Source: Ruminococcus flavefaciens ATCC 19208 (GTDB lineage: Bacteria; Bacillota; Clostridia; Oscillospirales; Ruminococcaceae). Taken from it: 59,982 nt of DNA. The notes below the pieces were generated by a model. That model did no database searches. It was not told the origin of the DNA and worked only from the letters and a program-made list of their open reading frames with translations. Within the stretch, counting starts at the first letter, position 1, and each line of letters starts with the position of its first letter. Location: assembly GCF_000518765.1 (NCBI RefSeq), contig NZ_KI912492.1:1-59982 (forward strand), read 5' to 3'. A program made the translations under genes and the position numbers. Shown one piece after another: positions 27,501 to 33,718 of the stretch.

Positions 27501-27857
27501 AGAATAGCCGTCTGTGCATATGCTTGGGAACAGTTCACTTTCCTTTTCGATGACGACAATAGGTCTGTCAAAAGTCTCTTTTAATCTGTTTTCGAGCTTT
27601 TCTGCTGCCCCCTCTGTCTGTATGCTGTCTTTCAGGATTATAGCGCCGTCAAACTTTGCGGGATTCATAAGTGAAAAGATGTTGGACTCTCCCTGTTCGC
27701 GTTCAGGTGTATCCTGATATTTAAGATACATTGAAAAGATGCATACGTCATAATTGGCAGCAAGTGCTTTTTTCAGGAAGCCACTGATGAAACGGCTCTG
27801 ATATTCTTCGTCAGCCTGTCCGACAAATAAAGCAAGTTTTTTTCTTGAACTGTTCAT
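24516..27857 (-). CDS. c-di-GMP phosphodiesterase: LacI-type sensor + EAL + beta-helix-like C-terminus
   Basis: A 1113-aa cytoplasmic protein. Residues 1 to about 290 form a LacI/PBP-type ligand-binding domain closing with ESCGC, as in the neighbouring GGDEF protein; about 300-500 is GAF-like. The EAL domain spans about 510-745 with every catalytic motif: YEALMR, FINSIPG, ELTEEAE, VDDYGTGYSN, YVKIDRS and ALAEGVET, so it should hydrolyse c-di-GMP. Residues from about 800 to the end consist of short beta strands with repeating NVTIVLCG-, GIGSGLGG-like turns, as in a right-handed parallel beta-helix, the fold of polysaccharide-binding enzymes. AAAGGAA precedes ATG 27857. The tail is unlike any standard EAL partner I know. 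Confidence 0.85.
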   Translation of the reverse strand: MNSSRKKLALFVGQADEEYQSRFISGFLKKALAANYDVCIFSMYLKYQDTPEREQGESNIFSLMNPAKFDGAIILKDSIQTEGAAEKLENRLKETFDRPIVVIEKESELFPSICTDGYSAVFELITHLIEVHGCRDIAFVSGKKWHKHSKERLKAYRDAMKSAGLDVSEDRIFYGDFWYQSGEIYAEQLLADTSALPDAVACANDQMAIGLCKIFAKHGIKVPEDIAVIGYDSTYEGRTSPCSLTSSLIPAYEFGEYAFGFLMDRIQDKTPDSFKLKPQMLLGESCGCHNETMPQYQIRRSEWGTDISEEGFDSVFNNMDESLITQSSLQEYLSTVYSFAYQLKGISEFHLCIDSRWKNIGMGVHIAHNGYRNMIHAIRYYSSHKNNMAGLEQSFSSDEMLPDLEDERSSPAAYFFTPVYFENECFGYAAIRHDEPCSSYDDIYRRWIGTVCRGFEILKRNLTLKYTQEQLDRIRNNKFTVYSYAYGSLDEKEKKEYDLVTKILDENLLDYHFQPIIETASGKIYGYEALMRARTEPYVSPLSIIKFATMQERLADVERATFFNVLRIINENRTNLSSAKVFINSIPGVKINNADLPVLKDYLENNSTEIVIELTEEAELNDNDLTSLQDFYDEYNIGFAVDDYGTGYSNVSNLLRYMPDYVKIDRSLVSDINNQSKKQHFFREIVDFCHDNNIMALAEGVETAEELRTVIHLGADLIQGFYTAKPSAVIIPQIGEVCRNEIKQYYQERIDGNNKKVYSAGKSNRISLTKLVKDGYTDILVGKDEMVYKDVSIIGTPEMKTDIHLRIESGYSGRITLEDICFTNIKKRPCIEIGADANVTIVLCGTNYLFNSGIQVHETSKLVIEGKGTLNIDLNAPEYYGIGNTLDARHGELIFEQDGAINIDCRGQKGICIGSGLGGNISINRGEYHFNSCTESCVGIGAVTGETAPKIEMCLIEADFTGETGLLIGSLENNACVSLNKSTLHFYAKSNYMCVMGSLNGDKAVVNTDSFGAIFNIMSDKATIFGSLYGTSDINLSNTSLKLEATGKESLIFGGYDSNTSLNIFNSDINAVIRSAVGKDTYAPEENINIINGRIRILANDNEIKHNIVFDYT

Positions 27858-27927
27858 AAGTGTATTCCTTTCCGATAAATAACAAAGGTAATTCTATAAT
27901 ATTATTTATCTATATTCTTTTGTAATT

Positions 27928-27956
27928 ATTATATCATATATTATATGATAAGTCAA
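27928..27956 (-). promoter_or_regulatory. Promoter of the EAL/GGDEF operon with palindromic spacer
   Basis: Minus-strand TTGACT (27956-27951), 17 bases, TATAAT (27933-27928). The spacer holds ATCATATA/TATATGAT around one central base (27933-27949), an operator-like palindrome. Confidence 0.65.
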
Positions 27957-28013
27957 TTATTATTGACTGTTTGTACAAGAAAATTCAATAAATAACTATA
28001 AATTAGACATTTA

Positions 28014-28042
28014 TTGATTTGTTTTATATTATGTGATATAAT
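28014..28042 (+). promoter_or_regulatory. Promoter of the folate operon
   Basis: TTGATT (28014-28019), 17 bases, TATAAT (28037-28042), about 33 bases before the HD gene. A second possible -35 (TTGACT, 27963-27968) with TATAAA at 27987-27992 lies upstream. Confidence 0.65.
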
Positions 28043-28074
28043 TAATTGAAACCATCTGTTCATCGGAGGCATAG

Positions 28075-28560
28075 ATGATGCTGGAAACTGCAAATAAAAT
28101 ACTTGAAAACGATACGTTCCGACGAAAGCTTGAAGAGCTTGAAAGGCTCGAAAAAGAGCGGAAATTCTGCGGACACGGACTTGAACATCTGCTTTCTGTG
28201 GCAAGGATAACCATGCTTATATGCGGGGAAAGAGGTATAGCTGCCGAACCCGATATCGTCTATTCTGCGGCGCTTCTTCATGATATAGGCAGAGTTGAGG
28301 AATATACACTCGGACTCCCTCATGATACTGAGGGAGCTGAAACGGCAGAGCAGATATTACACGAGGTCGGCTGCGGCAAGCGGAAAGCCGAGAGAATAAT
28401 CGGTATGATACGTTCTCACAGGAGCAATGATTGCAAATCCGATACACTTGAAGCTGTTTTTTACGAAGCTGACAAGAGATCGAGAATGTGCAGTTTCTGC
28501 AAGGCTCAGGACGAGTGCAACTGGCCATATGAAAAAAGAAATGTGAATTTAGAGGTATAA
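28075..28560 (+). CDS. HD-domain phosphohydrolase in folate operon
   Basis: A 161-aa HD-superfamily protein. The metal residues appear as HGLEHLLSVAR, then ALLHDIGRVEE, with later histidines and EADKRSRMC. A cysteine cluster near the C-terminus (CSFCKAQDEC) could bind zinc. GGAGG precedes two adjacent ATGs (28075 and 28078). It ends two bases before folP starts, so it belongs to the folate operon. Folate synthesis needs removal of phosphates from dihydroneopterin triphosphate, a step whose enzyme is not otherwise seen here; this protein is a candidate, but that is inference from position only. Confidence 0.78.
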   Translation: MMLETANKILENDTFRRKLEELERLEKERKFCGHGLEHLLSVARITMLICGERGIAAEPDIVYSAALLHDIGRVEEYTLGLPHDTEGAETAEQILHEVGCGKRKAERIIGMIRSHRSNDCKSDTLEAVFYEADKRSRMCSFCKAQDECNWPYEKRNVNLEV

Positions 28561-28562
28561 AA

Positions 28563-29399
28563 ATGAAGATAGGCAATAAGGAATTTGACGTAAGCCGTAA
28601 TTGTTATATTATGGGAATCCTCAACGTTACTCCCGACTCATTTTCTGACGGCGGACGTTTCAATAATATCGACTCTGCTCTCAGACAGACTGAAAAAATG
28701 ATAGAAGAGGGAATGGATATACTTGATATCGGCGGAGAGTCCACCCGTCCGGGATATACAAAGATATCCGACGATGAAGAGATACAGCGTACAGCGCCTG
28801 TTATCGAGGCGGTAAAGAGCCGTTTTGATGTGCCTATATCTCTTGATACTTATAAATACAAGGTAGCAGAAGCAGGTATACTCGCAGGTGCAGACCTTAT
28901 CAACGATATATGGGGACTTAAATACGACAGCGGCGAAATGGCATCGCTTATAGCTAAGAGTGGAGCAGCCTGCTGCCTGATGCACAACAGGGAGAATATG
29001 GATTATAACTCTTATTTCGATGATGTAATATCCGATATGGAGGAAACTGTGAGGATAGCAGACGGAGCAGGTATAGCCCGTGATAAGGTTATCCTCGATC
29101 CCGGAGTAGGCTTTGCAAAAACATACGAGAATAATCTCGAAGCAATAGATCGTATAGACGAATTCCGCGAGAGACTGGGATTTCCTGTTCTTCTCGGTGC
29201 TTCAAGGAAATCGGTCATAGGATTAACGCTTGATCTGCCATCAGATGAACGGCTTGAAGGAACAGTGGCGCTTTCCGTCATAGGTGCAATGAAAGGCGCA
29301 GCGTTCCTGCGTGTACATGATATAAAGGAAAATATCCGTGCCGTAAAAATGACTATGGCAGTAATGAGAGGTTATAAGAATGGACAGGATATGCATTGA
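28563..29399 (+). CDS. folP: Dihydropteroate synthase
   Basis: A 278-aa TIM-barrel enzyme that joins p-aminobenzoate to hydroxymethyl-dihydropterin diphosphate; the target of sulfonamides. Signature motifs are intact: MGILNVTPDSFSDGG, DIGGESTRPGY, LINDIWGL, LDPGVGFAKT and GASRKSVIG. The gene overlaps the following folB-folK fusion by 20 bases and follows the HD gene after two bases. Confidence 0.97.
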   Translation: MKIGNKEFDVSRNCYIMGILNVTPDSFSDGGRFNNIDSALRQTEKMIEEGMDILDIGGESTRPGYTKISDDEEIQRTAPVIEAVKSRFDVPISLDTYKYKVAEAGILAGADLINDIWGLKYDSGEMASLIAKSGAACCLMHNRENMDYNSYFDDVISDMEETVRIADGAGIARDKVILDPGVGFAKTYENNLEAIDRIDEFRERLGFPVLLGASRKSVIGLTLDLPSDERLEGTVALSVIGAMKGAAFLRVHDIKENIRAVKMTMAVMRGYKNGQDMH

Positions 29400-30198
29400 T
29401 GAACTGAAAATATTTGCTCATCACGGTGTATTTGAGCATGAGAACATAAACGGTCAGAACTTCTACGTGAACGCAGTTCTTTATGTTGACACCGAAAAGG
29501 CGGGGATCACCGATGAACTGAACCATTCCGTGGATTACGGAATGGTCTGCGGAGTCATAAAAGAAGCCATGACACATCACACATATAAGCTTATTGAAGC
29601 TGCGGCGCAGGCTGTTGCGCTGGCTGTGCTGAAAAGCTCCCCGTTGATAGTACGCACGGATATCGAGATAAGGAAGCCCGAAGCTCCCATAGATATGGAA
29701 TTCGGCTCTGTATCGGTAAAAATAAGCCGAAGCAGACATACTGCACTTATTGCACTCGGCTCAAATATGGGCGACAGCAGGAGCATTATTGCAGAAGCTG
29801 TGAAAAAACTGGAGAAAAGCGAATATATCGGCAATGTAAAACAGTCTGAACTTATCGTAACAAAGCCCTATGGCTATACAGAGCAGGACGACTTCCTCAA
29901 CGGAGCAGTTCTGTGCGAGACTTTCCTTTCTCCCCGCGGACTGCTTGATCTTATGCACAGAATTGAAAACGAAGCAGGGCGTACACGCGAAATACACTGG
30001 GGACCGAGGACTCTTGACCTTGATCTCATATTCTATGACAGAAATATCATATCCGAATCCGATCTGACAGTACCTCACCCCGATATGCAGAACAGGGACT
30101 TCGTACTCAGACCCGCAGCGGAGCTTATGCCTGATTACGTTCACCCCGTACTCGGACTTAAAGTTTCGGAACTTCTTGAAAGGTTGGATGAAAAATGA
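29380..30198 (+). CDS. folK: Bifunctional dihydroneopterin aldolase / HPPK (FolB-FolK fusion)
   Basis: A 272-aa fusion. Residues 1 to about 117 are FolB: IFAHHGVFEHE, DYGMVCGVIKE and the C-terminal SVSVKISR. From about 120 comes FolK: ALIALGSNMGD, the substrate loop YGYTEQDDFLNGA and the ATP/Mg motif GPRTLDLDLIFYD followed by VPHPDMQNRDFVLRP. It converts dihydroneopterin to hydroxymethyl-dihydropterin and then to its diphosphate, the substrate of FolP upstream. It overlaps folP by 20 bases and folA by four, so translation is coupled throughout. Confidence 0.95.
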   Translation: MDRICIDELKIFAHHGVFEHENINGQNFYVNAVLYVDTEKAGITDELNHSVDYGMVCGVIKEAMTHHTYKLIEAAAQAVALAVLKSSPLIVRTDIEIRKPEAPIDMEFGSVSVKISRSRHTALIALGSNMGDSRSIIAEAVKKLEKSEYIGNVKQSELIVTKPYGYTEQDDFLNGAVLCETFLSPRGLLDLMHRIENEAGRTREIHWGPRTLDLDLIFYDRNIISESDLTVPHPDMQNRDFVLRPAAELMPDYVHPVLGLKVSELLERLDEK

Positions 30199-30683
30199 TC
30201 AATATTATAGCAGCAGTAGCAGCGAACAGGATTATAGGAAGCAAAGGAAAAATACCGTGGGATATCCCCGAGGACAGAGCTTATTTCCGAAATCTGACAA
30301 AAGGAAATATATGTATAATGGGCAGAAAGACCTATGAGAGCATAGGCAGACCGCTGCCCGACAGGATAAATATAGTTGTTTCGTCAACTCAGAGTCTGTT
30401 TTCACGTAATCTCAGAACAGTTCGCAGCTTTGATGAAGCTGTGAAGCTTGCGAGAAAATGCGCGGAGATGTCCTCAGGGGCTCAGGAGATATTTATCTGC
30501 GGAGGAAAAAGGATATATGCAGAGGGACTTGAGATCGCAGACCGCCTGTATATTACAGAGCTTGACCGCAAATACGAGGGAGATGCATTCTTTCCTGAAT
30601 TTGACAAAAGCAAGTATGAACTTGTACAGCAGGACCGCAGAGATGATCTGGGACTTAGCTTTTCAGTATACGAAAAGAAATAA
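30195..30683 (+). CDS. folA: Dihydrofolate reductase
   Basis: A 162-aa DHFR that reduces dihydrofolate to tetrahydrofolate with NADPH; the trimethoprim target. ANRIIGSKGKIPWDIPED, MGRKTYESIG, RINIVVSS and IFICGGKRIY mark the family in order. Its start overlaps the folB-folK stop by four bases. A terminator at 30752 closes the operon. GTP cyclohydrolase (folE) and folC are not in the window. Confidence 0.96.
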   Translation: MINIIAAVAANRIIGSKGKIPWDIPEDRAYFRNLTKGNICIMGRKTYESIGRPLPDRINIVVSSTQSLFSRNLRTVRSFDEAVKLARKCAEMSSGAQEIFICGGKRIYAEGLEIADRLYITELDRKYEGDAFFPEFDKSKYELVQQDRRDDLGLSFSVYEKK

Positions 30684-30751
30684 TATATATAGAAAAAATT
30701 CACTCTTTTCAGACATTTAATAAGACGAAATTAAAAATAGATTAATCGTTT

Positions 30752-30796
30752 TGCAGCCGTTTCCAAACTTGTATATTTGAAGCGGCTGCATTTTTG
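30752..30796 (+). terminator. Terminator of the folate operon
   Basis: TGCAGCCG (30752-30759) and CGGCTGCA (30783-30790) form the stem, with a 23-base loop partly able to pair further, followed by five T. Confidence 0.85.
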
Positions 30797-31173
30797 TTTT
30801 TGCGGAGATTGTTTCTGATTTTTGTAAAAAAGCACTTTATTACTCCTGATTTGATACTGAAATTACTAATGTAAACGATATAACAAATAGTTATATTTTC
30901 TTAACGAATTAATCACACATGGTATAAAGTCCACTTAATATACATTTTGTGCACCTTATGATTAAATATGATTGGCTCAACCAATTTTGTAGTTTAATTA
31001 AAATCGCAAAAAATGATACCTTAAATTAATTACAGCAAGTATTGGCTTGTGTTTATTAGCCAAATAGTTTATTCTGTAAGGGAAATATATAGAGCATTTG
31101 CTTATATGGGGTTTATTTAATCATTAATTTGTCGACACAAAATAAAAAATGTTTACACAAAGGAGTGATTGGA
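30797..31173 (+). promoter_or_regulatory. Long upstream region of the xylanase-esterase gene
   Basis: About 375 AT-rich bases without a gene. It contains TTGTGCACCTTATG (30947-30960), whose GTGCACCTT matches the palindrome upstream of the CBM22 esterase, and two small TTGG-containing inverted repeats: TTGGCTCAACCAA near 30973 and TTGGCT/AGCCAA at 31042-31063. I cannot pick a single convincing -35/-10 pair. Its length suggests regulated transcription. Confidence 0.4.
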
Positions 31174-33588
31174 GTGAGATCAAACACACTCAAAAAGATC
31201 ATCAGCGGAACCGTATCTGCATTGATGATCGCTGCAAGCGTCCCCTCAGTTGCATCAGCTGCTGACCAGCAGACAAGAGGCAATATCGGCGGTTTTGATT
31301 ACGAAATGTGGAATCAGAACGGTCAGGGACAGGCATCAATGAATCCAAGTGCAGGATCCTTTACCTGCTCATGGAGCAACATTGAGAACTTCCTTGCTCG
31401 TATGGGCAAGAACTACGACAGCCAGAAGATCAACTACAAAAAGTTGAACGGCATCACACTTGAATACGATGTAGAGTACACACCAAAGGGCAATTCGTAT
31501 ATGTGTGTATACGGATGGACGAGAAACCCTCTCATGGAATATTACATCGTTGAAGGCTGGGGCGACTGGAGACCACCCGGAAATGACGGTGAGAATAAGG
31601 GTACCGTAACTCTCAACGGCAACACTTATGATATCCGCAAATCAATGCGTTATAATCAGCCATCACTTGATGGTACAGCTACATTCCCTCAGTACTGGAG
31701 CGTTCGTAAGACAAGCGGTTCAGCTAACAATCAGACAAACTACATGAAGGGTACTATAGATGTTAGCGGTCACTTTGAAGCTTGGGAAAAAGCAGGACTT
31801 GATATGTCAGGTACTCTTTATGAGGTTTCTCTCAACATCGAAGGCTACAGATCAAACGGTTCAGCTAACGTTAAGAGCGTTTCTGTAAAGACAGGTACAG
31901 GTTCATCAGACGTAACTGTTGAAACAGGAAACGGCGGACAGACAGTTGGTGACAACGGCGGCAACAACGGCGGCGGAATGGACTGGGGCAACTTCGGCGG
32001 CAACAATGGCGGCGGAATGAACTGGGGAAATTTCGGCGGCGATAATGGCGGCGGAATGAACTGGGGCAATTTCGGCGGCGATAATGGCGGCGGAATGAAC
32101 TGGGGCAACTTCGGCGGCGACAATGGCGGCGGAATGAACTGGGGCAATTTCGGCGGCGACAATGGCGGCGGAATGAACTGGGGCAACTTCGGCGGCGACA
32201 ACGGCGGCGGAATGAACTGGGGCAACTTCGGCGGCGATAACGGCGGCGGAATGAACTGGGGCGATTTCGGCGGCAACAACGGCGGCAACAACGGTGGAAA
32301 CATCGACTGGGGCGGCATGGCCGGCGGCTTCAATAACACAGGCGGAAACATCGGCGGTGATGCTGGCAACGGCGGCAACGCTAACAAGGGCCTTAACGCA
32401 AAGATCAAGAACGATATGCCTACAACAGTACCAAGCGGCAACGAGAAGAGCGGTGCCTGCAAGGTTGAAAAGAAAACATATAACTGTAAATTCACAGGCG
32501 GACAGAAGAGCTGTAATGTTGTTCTTCCTCCTAACTATGATCCAAGCAAGAAATATCCTGTAATGTACGTTCTCCACGGTATCGGCGGTGACGAGAACAG
32601 CATGGTAAGCGGTATGGGCGTTCAGGAGCTTCTTGCAGGACTTATCGGCAACGGCAAGGCTGAGGAAATGATCCTCGTACTCCCAAGCCAGTTCACAAGC
32701 AAGAACGGCAGTCAGGGCGGCGGCTTCGGTATCAATCAGGAGACCTGCGCTGCATACGACAACTTCCTCTATGACATCTCAGACAGCCTTATCCCATTCA
32801 TCGAAGCTAACTATCCTGTAAAGACAGGCAGAGAGAACCGTGCTATCACAGGTTTCTCAATGGGCGGACGTGAAGCTATCTACATCGGACTTATGAGACC
32901 TGACCTCTTCGGTTATGTCGGCGGTGCTTGTCCTGCACCGGGTATCACACCGGGTAAGGATATGTTCATGGAACATCCAGGCTGTATGACAGAAAGCGAA
33001 ATGAAGTTCAGAGATGTAGGACCTGAGCCATATGTATTTATGATCACAGGCGGTACTAATGACTCTGTTGTTGGTACATTCCCTAAGTCTTACAGTGATA
33101 TACTCACAAGAAACGGTGTTGACCATGTATATCAGTCAATTCCGGGCGGCGGACACGGCGCTGATTCGGTAAAGCCACATCTCTATACATTTATGAGATA
33201 TGCATTCAAGGGAAGTGAGTCTGCTGTAGTTACAACTACAACGACTACTACCACAACAACAACGACTACTACAACAACAACTACAACTACTACCACAACA
33301 AAGCCTGTTACAACTACAACAGTTGATATCAAGGCAGAGCTTAACTCCAAGGTAACAAAGTGGGGCGACGCAAACTGTGACGGTGTAGTTGATATGGGTG
33401 ACGTAGTTGCAATAATGCAGGCACTTGCAAGTCCTGACAAGTATGCTCTTAAAGATCAGGGCAAGCTCAACGGTGACGTTTCAGCAGCAGGTTCAGGCAT
33501 CACCAGCAACGATGCACTCGTTATCCAGAAGTTCCTTTTAGGAAGTATTTCATCTCTCCCTGAGAGCTATATGCAGACCGTTTCGTAA
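31174..33588 (+). CDS. Secreted GH11 xylanase - repeat linker - CE1 esterase - dockerin
   Basis: An 804-aa bifunctional enzyme starting at GTG 31174, eight bases after AAGGAG; an upstream TTG (31129) has no binding site. Domains: signal peptide (1 to about 28), GH11 endo-xylanase (about 35-245) with nucleophile E122 in PLMEYYIVEGWG and acid/base E223 in NIEGYRSNGSA, a Gly/Asn/Trp repeat linker (about 265-390), a CE1 feruloyl or acetylxylan esterase (about 415-685) with serine 562 in GFSMGGRE and a histidine in GGGHGADS, a run of about 27 threonines, and a type I dockerin (DANCDGVVDMGD, then a weaker second loop). It would cut xylan and deacylate it while docked to a cohesin. The CE1 domain is related to the pair at 19592-22156. 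Confidence 0.95.
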   Translation: MRSNTLKKIISGTVSALMIAASVPSVASAADQQTRGNIGGFDYEMWNQNGQGQASMNPSAGSFTCSWSNIENFLARMGKNYDSQKINYKKLNGITLEYDVEYTPKGNSYMCVYGWTRNPLMEYYIVEGWGDWRPPGNDGENKGTVTLNGNTYDIRKSMRYNQPSLDGTATFPQYWSVRKTSGSANNQTNYMKGTIDVSGHFEAWEKAGLDMSGTLYEVSLNIEGYRSNGSANVKSVSVKTGTGSSDVTVETGNGGQTVGDNGGNNGGGMDWGNFGGNNGGGMNWGNFGGDNGGGMNWGNFGGDNGGGMNWGNFGGDNGGGMNWGNFGGDNGGGMNWGNFGGDNGGGMNWGNFGGDNGGGMNWGDFGGNNGGNNGGNIDWGGMAGGFNNTGGNIGGDAGNGGNANKGLNAKIKNDMPTTVPSGNEKSGACKVEKKTYNCKFTGGQKSCNVVLPPNYDPSKKYPVMYVLHGIGGDENSMVSGMGVQELLAGLIGNGKAEEMILVLPSQFTSKNGSQGGGFGINQETCAAYDNFLYDISDSLIPFIEANYPVKTGRENRAITGFSMGGREAIYIGLMRPDLFGYVGGACPAPGITPGKDMFMEHPGCMTESEMKFRDVGPEPYVFMITGGTNDSVVGTFPKSYSDILTRNGVDHVYQSIPGGGHGADSVKPHLYTFMRYAFKGSESAVVTTTTTTTTTTTTTTTTTTTTTTTKPVTTTTVDIKAELNSKVTKWGDANCDGVVDMGDVVAIMQALASPDKYALKDQGKLNGDVSAAGSGITSNDALVIQKFLLGSISSLPESYMQTVS
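31968..32290 (+). repeat. 39-bp coding repeats (13-residue Gly/Asn/Trp linker)
   Basis: Seven to eight tandem units of 39 bases encode GGDNGGGMNWGNF with small variations (D/N, N/D). Third-codon-position changes between units show that the protein sequence is conserved more than the DNA. The units form the linker between the xylanase and the esterase. Confidence 0.95.
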
Positions 33589-33608
33589 TATTTGATATCT
33601 TTTACAGA

Positions 33609-33645
33609 AGACGTACCGCATTTTATGCGGTACGTCTTTCTTTAT
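33609..33645 (+). terminator. Terminator after xylanase-esterase gene
   Basis: AGACGTACCGCA (33609-33620) and TGCGGTACGTCT (33626-33637) form a perfect 12-bp stem followed by a T-rich tail. Confidence 0.92.
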
Positions 33646-33651
33646 GCAGTA

Positions 33652-33680
33652 TTGAAATGGCGCATCGGAAGTGATATAAT
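33652..33680 (+). promoter_or_regulatory. Promoter of the FAD-dependent reductase gene
   Basis: TTGAAA (33652-33657), 17 bases, TATAAT (33675-33680). Confidence 0.75.
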
Positions 33681-33718
33681 ATATTTATACTATTAAAAAT
33701 AAGAAGGGACATGAGAAA

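Noticed and set aside
31968..32290. Regular repeats resembling a CRISPR array
   Set aside because: The units abut without unique spacers and keep an open frame in the xylanase gene; they are protein repeats.
31845..32577. Long open frames on the minus strand opposite the Gly/Asn linker and esterase
   Set aside because: They mirror the 39-bp coding repeats of the xylanase gene, giving low-complexity Pro- or Ala/Val-rich products without start signals.
33231..33325. ACA/ACT trinucleotide repeat tract
   Set aside because: Encodes the Thr linker of the xylanase-esterase; codons vary, so it is not a simple satellite.
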